Source: a virus
Strand: one strand, 5' to 3'
DNA: 22,701 nucleotides
IMG/VR virus record: IMGVR_UViG_3300032105_000080
Span: 1-22,701 of that record
In this document: one piece after another, positions 5,801-11,397 of the stretch
Layout of the letters: each line of letters begins with the position of its first letter
Position numbering within the stretch: position 1 is the stretch's first letter
Made by a program: the position numbers and the translations under genes
Notes under the pieces: generated by a model
What the model was told of the DNA's origin: nothing
Databases searched by the model: none
The model's input: only the letters and a program-made list of their open reading frames with translations

Positions 5801-6404
5801 TCGAGCAAGAAGAACTTCTCGGGAAGTTTGTTGTGGACTTTATAGTAGACAACAAGATTGTTGTGGAAGTGAATGGGGAATATTGGCACCGAATGGACAA
5901 GAGGAAAGTAGAGAAGAGAAAAATGAAAGAAGCAAAGATGAAGGGTTTATGCTTTTTCAGGTTGACAGTGGGGAGAGACTTAAAAGTGGCCAGAAGCGAC
6001 TTTCTGAGAGGCCTGATCATTCTATTGCTCCGACCCCGACCGACTCTGTTGTGGTAACGTCTATTAGAAATTTCAGGGGATTGGAAGTGTGTTATGACTT
6101 GGAAATTGAAAGGGACCACACCTATCTGGTTGGTCCTGGCATTATTGTACATAATACTGAGGTCTGTCAGCATTTAGACGGTAAGATCATACGGAGTGAT
6201 GATCCGAACCTGGATATTTTGAAACCGCCGCGTCACTACAACTGCCGTAGTTTATTGGTTCCCATAACCTTAGATGTCCCAGTCAAAGAGGATGAGTTTT
6301 TGACCAAGCAAGATGGAGCTAAGGGAGTTGAATTGAGTGGAGAGAGTTTTGGTGGGCCAGCTAGAAAAGGACGAGTGAGGGGCTTGATTGAGGAAAGAGA
6401 CTGA
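2865..6404 (+). CDS. Portal protein fused to MuF-type minor head protein, interrupted by an intein
   Basis: One 1179-codon frame. Residues about 30-425 resemble the Mu gp29-like (DUF935) portal: YGFSCSEK near 134-141, GKSDLEAVYR near 215-224, then WWVKENAYRW. The portal forms the ring through which DNA enters the head. An aspartate-rich linker (about 440-473) leads to a MuF/SPP1 gp7-like domain from about 510. An intein (residues 715-1097) splits that domain just before the typical TEVCQHLDG motif, and the fold resumes with HYNCRS. After splicing the product would be 796 residues. The start is a TTG at 2865 with GGAGG at 2851-2855, nine bases away, so this unusual codon is well supported. The stop overlaps the ATG of the next gene (TGATG). 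Portal and MuF are usually separate neighbouring genes, so the fusion is less common but logical, because the two proteins act together. Confidence 0.93.
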   Translation: MSRKKIAKSPSKKMTIKRSVKKHKADPIDPKDLMSQMAVVTSNMFVGDILPQFNPSALVSRKGLQIYDRMRNDDQIKAALWFKKLAIVSTGWEVISPGNKPEDWEVTRFVRDQFDNIERSFMDCIVEILSALDYGFSCSEKIYFPTPKDHLFPNKIGLRAIKSKKPHGISFKMDEFGTLDPDGIVQQGGKAGGNKLPVGKFVIYSHQFEFSNYYGKSDLEAVYRSWWVKENAYRWLAMLLERFGIPPIFALYEPESLTEKQINDLLTVIERIQAATAGALPRASKDSLELWAPQLAGQAQRVFIPALEMFNRDIARGLLMPGLMGLTPDQQVGSFARARVIFDAFMLMISRTRRQIEDLVVTEQVLRPLVDLNYAIKSDEYPMFRFLPITDDLRLDLMKQWGDFVGAGVTEAQVDDEEHIRKLFAFPKIDKSLRGEEILPDDDLEDDDEPVEDDDDEDEGGDEGGDDDGDDGDSNLKIGKPEKLASEQEEVKTYVPRTTPNRFEKQVDFKKITKTLDDLERNSVKNIVEAMVDVRNRFLKHIESKFDHKVAFVRQLASLRGMPKVSQAIGEFLEEAFDQGTVSVRNELSGVVKFQDAPNFKPTQAIKFLKTKTFWITGIIDDSLRKEARGILLNSIENGEPLRETMRKLKTSFEPYVGDPSVIRSGRVISPSRLETIVRTNTTDAFNRGRLVEARAAEDLVTGFEFSAVIDAVTCFHGDTLVVMADGIRKEIRSVRPGDKVLSGCGRERRVRAIKVSLASRWCIIKMEGSAQIRTTITHPFWTIRSGSYCWVQAADLSTNDRVGTIELPKLWEGDVTSQKQEDEENKGREILQSHLLLRGNSGCQSEIEMCRLWERSSQERVLHKEERVQDTLLLSEMSNSGSSEGCLNARSSSGMSNLRKRVFHITKECVGEETTTALFEGMSEAESLEKLSNLRTAIRDKDIGGKDLLFTEMLSSVGSGNETGKDSERGIGSNRDSIRARRTSREVCCGLYSRQQDCCGSEWGILAPNGQEESREEKNERSKDEGFMLFQVDSGERLKSGQKRLSERPDHSIAPTPTDSVVVTSIRNFRGLEVCYDLEIERDHTYLVGPGIIVHNTEVCQHLDGKIIRSDDPNLDILKPPRHYNCRSLLVPITLDVPVKEDEFLTKQDGAKGVELSGESFGGPARKGRVRGLIEERD
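5007..6155 (+). other. Intein in the MuF domain, with a nested endonuclease gene in another frame
   Basis: An in-frame protein-splicing element of 383 residues. It starts with Cys (codon 5007-5009) in CFHGDTLVVMADG, a typical block A. Block B is ITHPFWT with its His, near 5190-5210. Block F is CYDLEIERDHTYLV, and the element ends in His-Asn (6150-6155) with Thr as first downstream extein residue. All residues needed for class 1 splicing are present. The N-terminal Hint part (about 93 residues) and the C-terminal part (about 37) are in the portal frame. The roughly 250 residues between them are rich in Ser, Glu, Arg and Gly, with no recognisable fold. That DNA encodes the endonuclease in the +1 frame. 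No in-frame LAGLIDADG or HNH domain is present. Confidence 0.92.
5065..6057 (+). CDS. Zinc-ribbon Vsr-like (EDxHD) homing endonuclease encoded in the +1 frame inside the intein
   Basis: This is likely the nuclease that spreads the intein by cutting intein-free alleles. Numbered from the GTG at 5065 (330 residues), four Cys4 ribbons follow in tandem: C75/C78/C99/C103, C117/C120/C141/C145, C163/C166/C186/C190 and C199/C202/C217/C221, presumably for DNA binding. A Vsr/DUF559-type nuclease domain follows at about 229-310: E232 (RPEKTV), D258 (VVDFIV), E268 and H275 (VEVNGEYWH). The last Asp of the EDxHD pattern appears to be Glu (E283). The GTG has AAGGAA a few bases upstream, but residues 1-72 only mirror the splicing domain in another frame. 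The functional protein may begin nearer 5266-5281, where in-frame TTG codons occur. It ends with TAA at 6055, just where intein block F takes over. Independent initiation or a frameshift from the portal frame are both possible. Confidence 0.85.
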   Translation: MSDLEIKSSAVVEENDVLEQSKSVLQVDGASSRWRGRHKSARQLRILSGQFDPEAIAGFKQLTCRQTTELVQLNCQNCGKVMLRHKSKKTKKIKGGKYCSLICYYAAIRVVRVKLKCAGCGREVLKRESYIKRRGYKTHYCSRRCQTRARQKGVLMRDRLRVCRTCGREFFISPKSVLEKKQRQHCSKECQRRRVWKNCPICGQQFETKILEGKIYCSRKCYRRSDLETRPEKTVREELEAIGIPFEQEELLGKFVVDFIVDNKIVVEVNGEYWHRMDKRKVEKRKMKEAKMKGLCFFRLTVGRDLKVARSDFLRGLIILLLRPRPTLLW

Positions 6405-6634
6405 TGGAAATCAATTGGCTGGAGCTTCACTTATTCGCTGTTGCTTTCTTGACGGTGTTTGTTGTGTTTTTCTATAACAAGATGGTGATTCCCATTTCCA
6501 ATGGTCATAATTTACCACTCTGGAGTTGTGATCTGATATATGTACTTATTATCACAATAATGTGGCCACTTGTTCTGGTTATCATGATTGTAAGTCTGGT
6601 GAAAGGTTTCTATCGTGGAATAAGTGGGAGCTGA
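6404..6634 (+). CDS. Small membrane protein with two predicted transmembrane segments
   Basis: I do not recognise this 76-residue protein. It has two hydrophobic stretches, about residues 7-25 (LHLFAVAFLTVFVVFFY) and 43-65 (LIYVLIITIMWPLVLVIMIV), separated by a short polar loop and ending in a basic tail (KGFYRG). The ATG overlaps the portal stop by one base, and a GAGGAAAGAGA stretch just upstream provides the ribosome site, so it is translationally coupled to the portal gene. Its size and topology would fit a class II holin, but the position in the head module is unusual for that. A membrane-anchored assembly factor is equally possible. Confidence 0.7.
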   Translation: MEINWLELHLFAVAFLTVFVVFFYNKMVIPISNGHNLPLWSCDLIYVLIITIMWPLVLVIMIVSLVKGFYRGISGS

Positions 6635-6748
6635 ACCCTTGCCTTGGTGGTTAGTATTTGTATATATATAGAAGTATGGCTATGAATGTAAAGAGTTCAT
6701 TCGAAACTATTGTTATCCGGGGCTTTTGGTGTGTAGATATCCAATGAA

Positions 6749-6779
6749 GGAGTTGGTTTTCTGAGGGAAAACAAACTTC
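6749..6779. terminator. Long hairpin after the portal module (possible terminator or processing site)
   Basis: Arms 6749-6761 and 6767-6779 pair at 12 of 13 positions (one G-A mismatch, one G-U) around loop TGAGG. What follows is TCTATTCTCTATC, pyrimidine-rich but not a solid T-run, so strong intrinsic termination is doubtful. It lies directly upstream of the promoter candidate. Confidence 0.4.
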
Positions 6780-6802
6780 TCTATTCTCTATCGCTAAAAA
6801 AT

Positions 6803-6811
6803 TGCTATAAT
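6803..6811 (+). promoter_or_regulatory. Candidate extended -10 promoter for the head genes
   Basis: A perfect TATAAT (6806-6811) is preceded by TGC, giving the TGnTATAAT extended -10 form. No good -35 box lies 17 bases upstream, which the extended motif can compensate for. Transcription would start near 6818 and give a leader of about 110 bases containing the 6849-6887 hairpin. Confidence 0.45.
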
Positions 6812-6848
6812 TCATCTAGAGAAGCCGTTATATTTCTCCCCGCAAACC

Positions 6849-6887
6849 GCGTAGAAGCGCTGTCTTTTAAAGGTAGTGGTTCTGCGC
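6849..6887 (+). other. Long leader hairpin upstream of the protease/scaffold gene
   Basis: Arms 6849-6861 and 6875-6887 pair at 12 of 13 positions (one G-G mismatch, two wobbles), and the loop can extend the stem through CTTT/AAAG. ATTTTATTTG follows directly, so it resembles an intrinsic terminator or attenuator lying between the promoter candidate and the gene. It could limit read-through or stabilise the mRNA 5' end. Confidence 0.4.
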
Positions 6888-6927
6888 ATTTTATTTGTTG
6901 ATTGTTAACGGTTTTGTAGGGTGATAT

Positions 6928-8910
6928 ATGAAGTCGTTCCAGGAAACTACCAAAGGTATCCAGTTTGTCATTGGTCGTCTCAAGGGGGAAACCTCCACGA
7001 CGGTTCAGTCTGTTCTTTTTGACAATGAGATATGGACAAGTTCAAAGGCAAAGAGTTGGTTGTCTGATCACGATTTCAAATCTTCAAAAGTTGACGAGAC
7101 GGAAGCCAAGCTCCGATATCGTCAAAGAGACCCTTCCAATTTTGAGGAGGGGTCCTTCCGAACGATTTCTGCTGGCAGTAAGAACGCGCTCATTGTATAT
7201 CCTGGTGTGAAGAAGCAGCAGAAGAAGAAGCTCCGAGGAAGTGAGGAACTCATGGAAGAGCAGCATAGTCAAGCGCGAGAATATTTCGTTGATCATCATG
7301 AAGGTATTCGGTTCAGAGTTGGCAAGCGACACGACGAGAAGCTGTTTTCCATTCAGTCAATTGATTTTTCCAAAGATGCCTGGAGCCTGAAGGATGCTCT
7401 GAGATATCTGAAGGACATCGGTCTCTGGCAGAATGGTTTTGATGAGGTTGGGAACAGTTGGCAATTCGAAGTTGCTGAGGAGAAGTTTTTTGAGGATGGT
7501 TCCTTCAAAATGATCGAACCAGATCCTGATTCGATGATGGAGGTTGCTGCCATTTCGGAACCAAGAGAGATCCGATTTTCTTTGGACGACGACGAGTCTG
7601 AAATCGTCAAGGTCTATAAAGACTATGATGAGGATGAAGACAAGAACAAGAGTGAGGAGGAAGAACCGGAACTGTTCGAAATCAATGACGTCGAGATCTT
7701 CTCGACTGGCACCTGGAATAATGACAAGTACATGAGGAAGGATCTGGACGACATCGTCTATTCTTTCAGTCGTGTTGGTTTTCGTCCACCTATCAAACTT
7801 GGACACAAAGACAAATCAGGTGGTCCTGCTTTTGGATGGGTGAAGGCTCTCCGGAGGAAGGGAGATAAGTTGGTCGCCGATTTCATGGACATCTCAAAGA
7901 CGATGTTCGATGCTATCAAGGGACGGAAGTTTGACACCGTCTCGTCAGAAATTTTTTGGGATCTTGAACGTAACGGAAAGAAGTTCCGTCGCGTCTTGAA
8001 GGCTGTAGCGTTGCTTGGTGCGGAGACTCCTGCGGTTTCGGGCTTGGCTCCGTTACGGTCAGTCGTGCTCTCTCTCCCTGAAGATGGGTTCGAGGGGGTG
8101 TATTCGTATTCGATACATCCGAAGGAATGGAACATGGATCAAATCGAAGAACTTACCGACAAGGTCGAAGCCTTGGAAAAGGGTCTTGAAGAGGCCAATG
8201 TGGCGAAGGAGGCTGCAGAAGCTGAACGAGATGATTTCAAAGCGGGCAAGAAGAAGAAGGCTAAGTTGGAGGAATCCGAAGAGAAGCTGAAGGAGGCCGC
8301 TGAGGCCGCTGAAAAGCTTCAGGAAGAACTCGACGATGCTAAGTCTTCATTGACCGAGGCAGAAGAGGAACTGGAGAAAGCTAAAGGTTCCAATGTCACC
8401 GAGGTGGAATCTTTGAAGGAAACAGTCGCGGAACTGACGAAAGCTCTTGCGACCATGACCGATCAGCAGCGTATTGCGCGGATCGAGGAGAAGGTTGAGG
8501 ATTGTGGCCTTCCGGCGATTCGGCCATATGTCAGGGCACTCTACGATATTGCGTCCACGTCTGAACGGACTGTCACCTTTAGTGAAGGTGGAGAGGAAGG
8601 TGAAGACAAGAAGGAAAGGAAACTTTCTGCTGAGGAGGTTGTTGACGAACTCGTGTCGATGATCAGCAAACAAAGCGAGAAGTTGTTTGCTCAACTCGGT
8701 GTCTCTGGTCTGGATGATCGTGAGGAAGGTAATGTTGCCGCAGCCGGTGGCGACGTTACAATGGTCCTCGACGAGAAGGCCAAGAAACATATGTCGGATA
8801 ACAAAGAAGCGACCTATGTACAGGCAGTCGAGGCAGTTTTGGGCAAGGATCCAGATCTTCGCCGTCAATACGCCACTTTCACCAACGCCAGCTCTGTCAA
8901 AGCAAATTAA
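6928..8910 (+). CDS. Prohead protease with C-terminal scaffold (Mu I-like) and duplicated N-terminal domain
   Basis: This 660-residue protein probably builds and then clears the prohead core. Residues about 10-80 and 126-196 are two copies of one module (IQFVIGRLKG...FEEGSFRTI and IRFRVGKRHD...FEDGSFKMI), a type often found in phage protease/core proteins. After an acidic stretch (about 218-248), residues about 249-375 look like a Mu I-type serine protease. LGHKD (H293) and TVSSEIF (S339/S340) are candidate catalytic residues; this assignment is inferred. Residues about 403-490 form a long Glu/Lys/Ala coiled coil typical of scaffold, and the tail is acidic. The ATG has GGGTGAT upstream. In Mu the scaffold is a nested C-terminal product of the protease gene; here the single ATG at 8134 (MDQIEEL) before the coil could start such a product. 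Confidence 0.85.
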   Translation: MKSFQETTKGIQFVIGRLKGETSTTVQSVLFDNEIWTSSKAKSWLSDHDFKSSKVDETEAKLRYRQRDPSNFEEGSFRTISAGSKNALIVYPGVKKQQKKKLRGSEELMEEQHSQAREYFVDHHEGIRFRVGKRHDEKLFSIQSIDFSKDAWSLKDALRYLKDIGLWQNGFDEVGNSWQFEVAEEKFFEDGSFKMIEPDPDSMMEVAAISEPREIRFSLDDDESEIVKVYKDYDEDEDKNKSEEEEPELFEINDVEIFSTGTWNNDKYMRKDLDDIVYSFSRVGFRPPIKLGHKDKSGGPAFGWVKALRRKGDKLVADFMDISKTMFDAIKGRKFDTVSSEIFWDLERNGKKFRRVLKAVALLGAETPAVSGLAPLRSVVLSLPEDGFEGVYSYSIHPKEWNMDQIEELTDKVEALEKGLEEANVAKEAAEAERDDFKAGKKKKAKLEESEEKLKEAAEAAEKLQEELDDAKSSLTEAEEELEKAKGSNVTEVESLKETVAELTKALATMTDQQRIARIEEKVEDCGLPAIRPYVRALYDIASTSERTVTFSEGGEEGEDKKERKLSAEEVVDELVSMISKQSEKLFAQLGVSGLDDREEGNVAAAGGDVTMVLDEKAKKHMSDNKEATYVQAVEAVLGKDPDLRRQYATFTNASSVKAN

Positions 8911-8925
8911 GGAGGACGATGCATT

Positions 8926-9327
8926 ATGGCTGAGTTTGGAAGAGTCACTGCTCGAACCATGCAAGCGAACTCGGATATGCGCACGGTTCAGCATCATATC
9001 CTTCGTCAATCCAGTGCTGGGTTTTCAGATGTAGCATCCAATCCCGGGGGCGGTCACGTCGACGTGATTGGTGTCCTTCAGAACAAACCCAATTCGGCTC
9101 AGAATGCCGCTGTTGGTATTATGGGTGAGACGAAGGTTGTCGCAGGTGGAACCTGCACAGCAGGGGCGATGTTAGCCCCAAACGGGTCGGGTCGTGCGAT
9201 CGATGCGACCTCTGGTGATTTCACTGTCGGGATGGGTCTTGAAGCGGCCACGACGGATGGTGAAAAGATCCGGATGCTGTTGAGGATCCCGTCGGTGCAG
9301 TTACCGACATCCCTGCAAGTGTCCTAG
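8926..9327 (+). CDS. Capsid decoration/cement protein (DUF2190-like)
   Basis: A 133-residue protein, preceded by GGAGG at 8911-8915, ten bases before the ATG. The pattern VDVIGVLQNKPNSAQNAAVGIMG, then KVVAGG, then TAGAMLAPNGSGRAIDAT and FTVGMGLEAATTDGEKIRMLL, is that of DUF2190-type proteins. These lie immediately before major capsid genes and are thought to cement or decorate the capsid lattice. It is Gly/Ala/Val-rich and beta-like, without signal peptide or membrane segment. The N-terminal ~30 residues (MAEFGRVTARTMQANSDMRT) are specific to this version. It sits 19 bases before the capsid gene, in the same operon, and likely occupies lattice contacts on the mature head. Confidence 0.82.
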   Translation: MAEFGRVTARTMQANSDMRTVQHHILRQSSAGFSDVASNPGGGHVDVIGVLQNKPNSAQNAAVGIMGETKVVAGGTCTAGAMLAPNGSGRAIDATSGDFTVGMGLEAATTDGEKIRMLLRIPSVQLPTSLQVS

Positions 9328-9346
9328 GTTACGGAGGAAAAATGAC

Positions 9347-10330
9347 ATGAATGAACCGTATAGGACATATCAGGTTGGTGCGTCTGGACCAGATGTTCAC
9401 CACGATACGTTGCTTTCCAACGTTGCCGTGGTTGCTTTCGACGATGGTACTGACGGTCTTATCGGTAACGATTTATTCCCTAGTGTCCCGGTCAATAAGC
9501 AGTCGAACCGCTATGCGATCATTGACAAGGGGAATTTCTTACGGATTCCTGATGCACGTCGTGCTCCTGGTGCAGAAGCTCGTCGGGTTGAGTTCCAGGT
9601 GTCGTCCGATGCATATTTTGCTGACAACTTCGCATTGGCTGCTGAAATCCCGCTGGAAGATCTGGCTAACGCCGATACAGTGTTTCAGCTTCGGGAGAAC
9701 AGTACTCGGTTGGTTGTTGGTAATCTTCGTCGGGCTCAGGAAAAGCGGATTGCTGACATCGTCACTTCCGCGACCAACCTTGGTTCTGGGACTACGTTGT
9801 CTGGGAACAGTTTGTGGAGCGACTTTGTCAACTCCAATCCACTCGGAGACGTGACGACGGCCCATGCCTTTATCCGGCAACAGACTGGCCTCGTGGCAAA
9901 CACCGCCATGATTGACGAGGACACGTTCCAGATCGTTCGGCGTCATCCGGATCTTCTGGACATGTTCAAGTATACCAGTGGTGGTGAACTGAACGAAGAT
10001 CAGATCAAGTCGGTCTTCAGGGTGAAGAAGCTCCTGATCGGCTCGGCTGTTCAAGAGAACGCGCTTGAAGGTGGTACTACCAGTATGACGAACATCTGGG
10101 GGAACAACTGCCTTATTGCGTTTGTCGGTCCCTCGACCGGGATGCGTTCGCAGACTCTTGGTCTTCGATTTGTCTGGCCAGCCCCTGGGTTTCCTGCGCC
10201 TCTCGCTGCTCATACAAGACGTGAGGCAGGGGCAGGTACCAAGAACGTTGAGTATATCCAGGCTGAACACTATCAGGATGAAAAACTGATTGCTACTGAT
10301 CTGGGCTATCTCATCGCAACGACTTTGTGA
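9347..10330 (+). CDS. Major capsid protein
   Basis: A 327-residue protein expected to form the icosahedral shell. It follows the protease/scaffold and decoration genes, and GGAGG at 9333-9337 lies nine bases before its ATG, a strong ribosome site suited to an abundant product. Recognisable features are the N-terminal MNEPYRTYQVGASGPDVHH, LFPSVPVNKQSNRYAIIDKG, an acidic EIPLEDLANAD helix, and a C-terminal segment (GFPAPLAAHTRREAG, then AEHYQDEKLIATDLGYLI) typical of this capsid class, presumably HK97-fold. There is no obvious long N-terminal scaffold arm, consistent with scaffold being supplied by the protease/scaffold protein. I am sure of the role from context and sequence style; the exact family assignment would need a profile search. 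Confidence 0.9.
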   Translation: MNEPYRTYQVGASGPDVHHDTLLSNVAVVAFDDGTDGLIGNDLFPSVPVNKQSNRYAIIDKGNFLRIPDARRAPGAEARRVEFQVSSDAYFADNFALAAEIPLEDLANADTVFQLRENSTRLVVGNLRRAQEKRIADIVTSATNLGSGTTLSGNSLWSDFVNSNPLGDVTTAHAFIRQQTGLVANTAMIDEDTFQIVRRHPDLLDMFKYTSGGELNEDQIKSVFRVKKLLIGSAVQENALEGGTTSMTNIWGNNCLIAFVGPSTGMRSQTLGLRFVWPAPGFPAPLAAHTRREAGAGTKNVEYIQAEHYQDEKLIATDLGYLIATTL

Positions 10331-10343
10331 TCGAGGTGTAGTC

Positions 10344-10604
10344 ATGGAACGAGTGTTCACTGAAGATATCTTAAAGGACGATGGTTCTGTTCGTTTTGGA
10401 GCCGGTGAAGTTCGGGACTTCCCTCGTGATACTTGGGAAGGTCTAGCCAGAACGCTCGGATGTTCTCTCAAGGATTTCACAGATACCGTGACGGACTTTG
10501 CGCGGAAGGTGGTCCAGTCTACACGAGAGGAATTCAAGGGACGTCGGTACGCTGAAGGAAAGAAAAAGAGTAAGTCGTCCCAACCGAAACGCGTCAGGCT
10601 ATAG
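10344..10604 (+). CDS. Small conserved-looking phage head protein, function unknown
   Basis: An 86-residue protein from the ATG at 10344, with GAGGTG at 10333-10338 as ribosome site. The frame is open further upstream but that part overlaps the capsid gene and is not coding. The peptide has the form seen in small proteins following capsid genes: ILKDDGSVRFGAGEVRDFPRDTW, then a helix with GCSLKDFTD, and a strongly basic tail (GRRYAEGKKKSKSSQPKR). The tail suggests binding to nucleic acid or an acidic partner. No function can be assigned. Confidence 0.75.
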   Translation: MERVFTEDILKDDGSVRFGAGEVRDFPRDTWEGLARTLGCSLKDFTDTVTDFARKVVQSTREEFKGRRYAEGKKKSKSSQPKRVRL

Positions 10605-10619
10605 GAAAGGAGTTCTGCT

Positions 10620-10946
10620 ATGGCTGGTAATCCTCTTGAACTTCTCAGGCGTGTGTTGTTCACTGGCATTCAGACGACTCGTGCTCAATCAGCGTCCAAT
10701 CAGTTTGCTGGCCGGACGACGTTGAACTCAGGAGATACCACCGTCACTGTGTCGTCGTCGGTGGTGACTTCAGATTCTATCATTCTTCATGGGATGGAAG
10801 CGAATACTTCTCAGAGTAGTGGGTTCGCTGCGCCAATTGATGTTATGTCGATCGTCGACGGTAGCCATTTTACCTTCGGTCAGGCAGATGGAGTCGCCGT
10901 TGTGAGAGAGACGAATATCATGTGGCAGATCCTGCACACGAATTGA
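10620..10946 (+). CDS. Small beta-rich virion protein, function unknown
   Basis: A 108-residue protein, ATG at 10620 behind AAAGGAG. The middle (TTVTVSSSVVTSDSIILHG) and end (SIVDGSHFTFGQADG, then IMWQILHTN) have alternating hydrophobic residues ending in an aromatic strand, a layout common in small phage beta-sandwich proteins of head or tail decoration. I do not recognise a specific family. It is co-directional and tightly spaced with its neighbours between the capsid and glycosyltransferase genes, so a virion surface or head-completion role is reasonable. It could be a substrate of the modifying enzymes downstream, but that is only inference. Confidence 0.7.
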   Translation: MAGNPLELLRRVLFTGIQTTRAQSASNQFAGRTTLNSGDTTVTVSSSVVTSDSIILHGMEANTSQSSGFAAPIDVMSIVDGSHFTFGQADGVAVVRETNIMWQILHTN

Positions 10947-10964
10947 TAGTTTGGAGGATCTGTG

Positions 10965-11303
10965 ATGCCTGTGACAGCTAGGTCCGTTCAACACGTCCAG
11001 ATCAACAGCGGTCAGTCGATCGTCTCAGAAGATATTGTCCTTGCCGGTGCGAGGTACGTTGGTATTCTCGCACCGACATTGACAAGTTGTCAGCTTTTCA
11101 TGCAGACCAATTATGATCAGACAAGTGGTGGCTTTCTCCGTGTGTTTGATCAGGATGGGGCTGCTGAATGGTCCTGGGATGTAGGAGTTGGTTCTGTAGC
11201 AGCAGTGTTTCAGAACGCGGTAAATCCGTTTCCGTTTGCACGGTTGGAGTCCAGTGTTATTCAAACGGATGTCAGGTCTTTTGCGTTTGTCATGAGAGGC
11301 TGA
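10965..11303 (+). CDS. Small beta-rich virion protein, function unknown
   Basis: A 112-residue protein. GGAGG at 10953-10957 lies seven bases from the ATG at 10965; the GTG three bases earlier is too close. Sequence such as QLFMQTNYDQTSGGFLRVFDQDG, then PFARLESSVIQTDVRSFAFVMRG, alternates strands and turns and resembles small phage proteins with a carbohydrate-binding-like beta sandwich, but I cannot name the family. It is the last gene before the hairpin at 11398-11422 and the sugar-modification genes, so it closes the head gene cluster. Confidence 0.7.
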   Translation: MPVTARSVQHVQINSGQSIVSEDIVLAGARYVGILAPTLTSCQLFMQTNYDQTSGGFLRVFDQDGAAEWSWDVGVGSVAAVFQNAVNPFPFARLESSVIQTDVRSFAFVMRG

Positions 11304-11397
11304 TCAACTCCCTTGGTCAGCTTTCTCATGATAACCTTACAAGCCCACACAGGAGGACTAGCTTACACCTACTAAAACCCTATACCCTCGTCTCAAA

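Larger units (their letters stand above)
6635..6927 (+). other. Intergenic leader before the protease/scaffold gene
   Basis: This 293-base gap in an otherwise packed operon holds no gene. In order it holds an AT-rich start, a 13-position hairpin (6749-6779), an extended -10 promoter candidate (6803-6811) and a second long hairpin (6849-6887) followed by a T-rich run. It may be where transcription of the abundant head proteins is boosted separately from terminase and portal. Confidence 0.55.

Noticed and set aside
5007-6155. Sequencing or assembly frameshifts as explanation for the out-of-frame nuclease
   Set aside because: Two compensating indels would be needed, yet both frames remain open over about 260 codons and the nuclease has its own stop at block F. 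Not fully excluded; read-level checking would decide.
8347-9009. 220-codon open frame on the - strand
   Set aside because: Antisense to the scaffold part and decoration gene; no ribosome site, composition not protein-like.
9539-10669. 376-codon open frame on the - strand across the capsid gene
   Set aside because: Long, but entirely antisense to the major capsid gene and the next small gene, with no ribosome site and no protein-like pattern.
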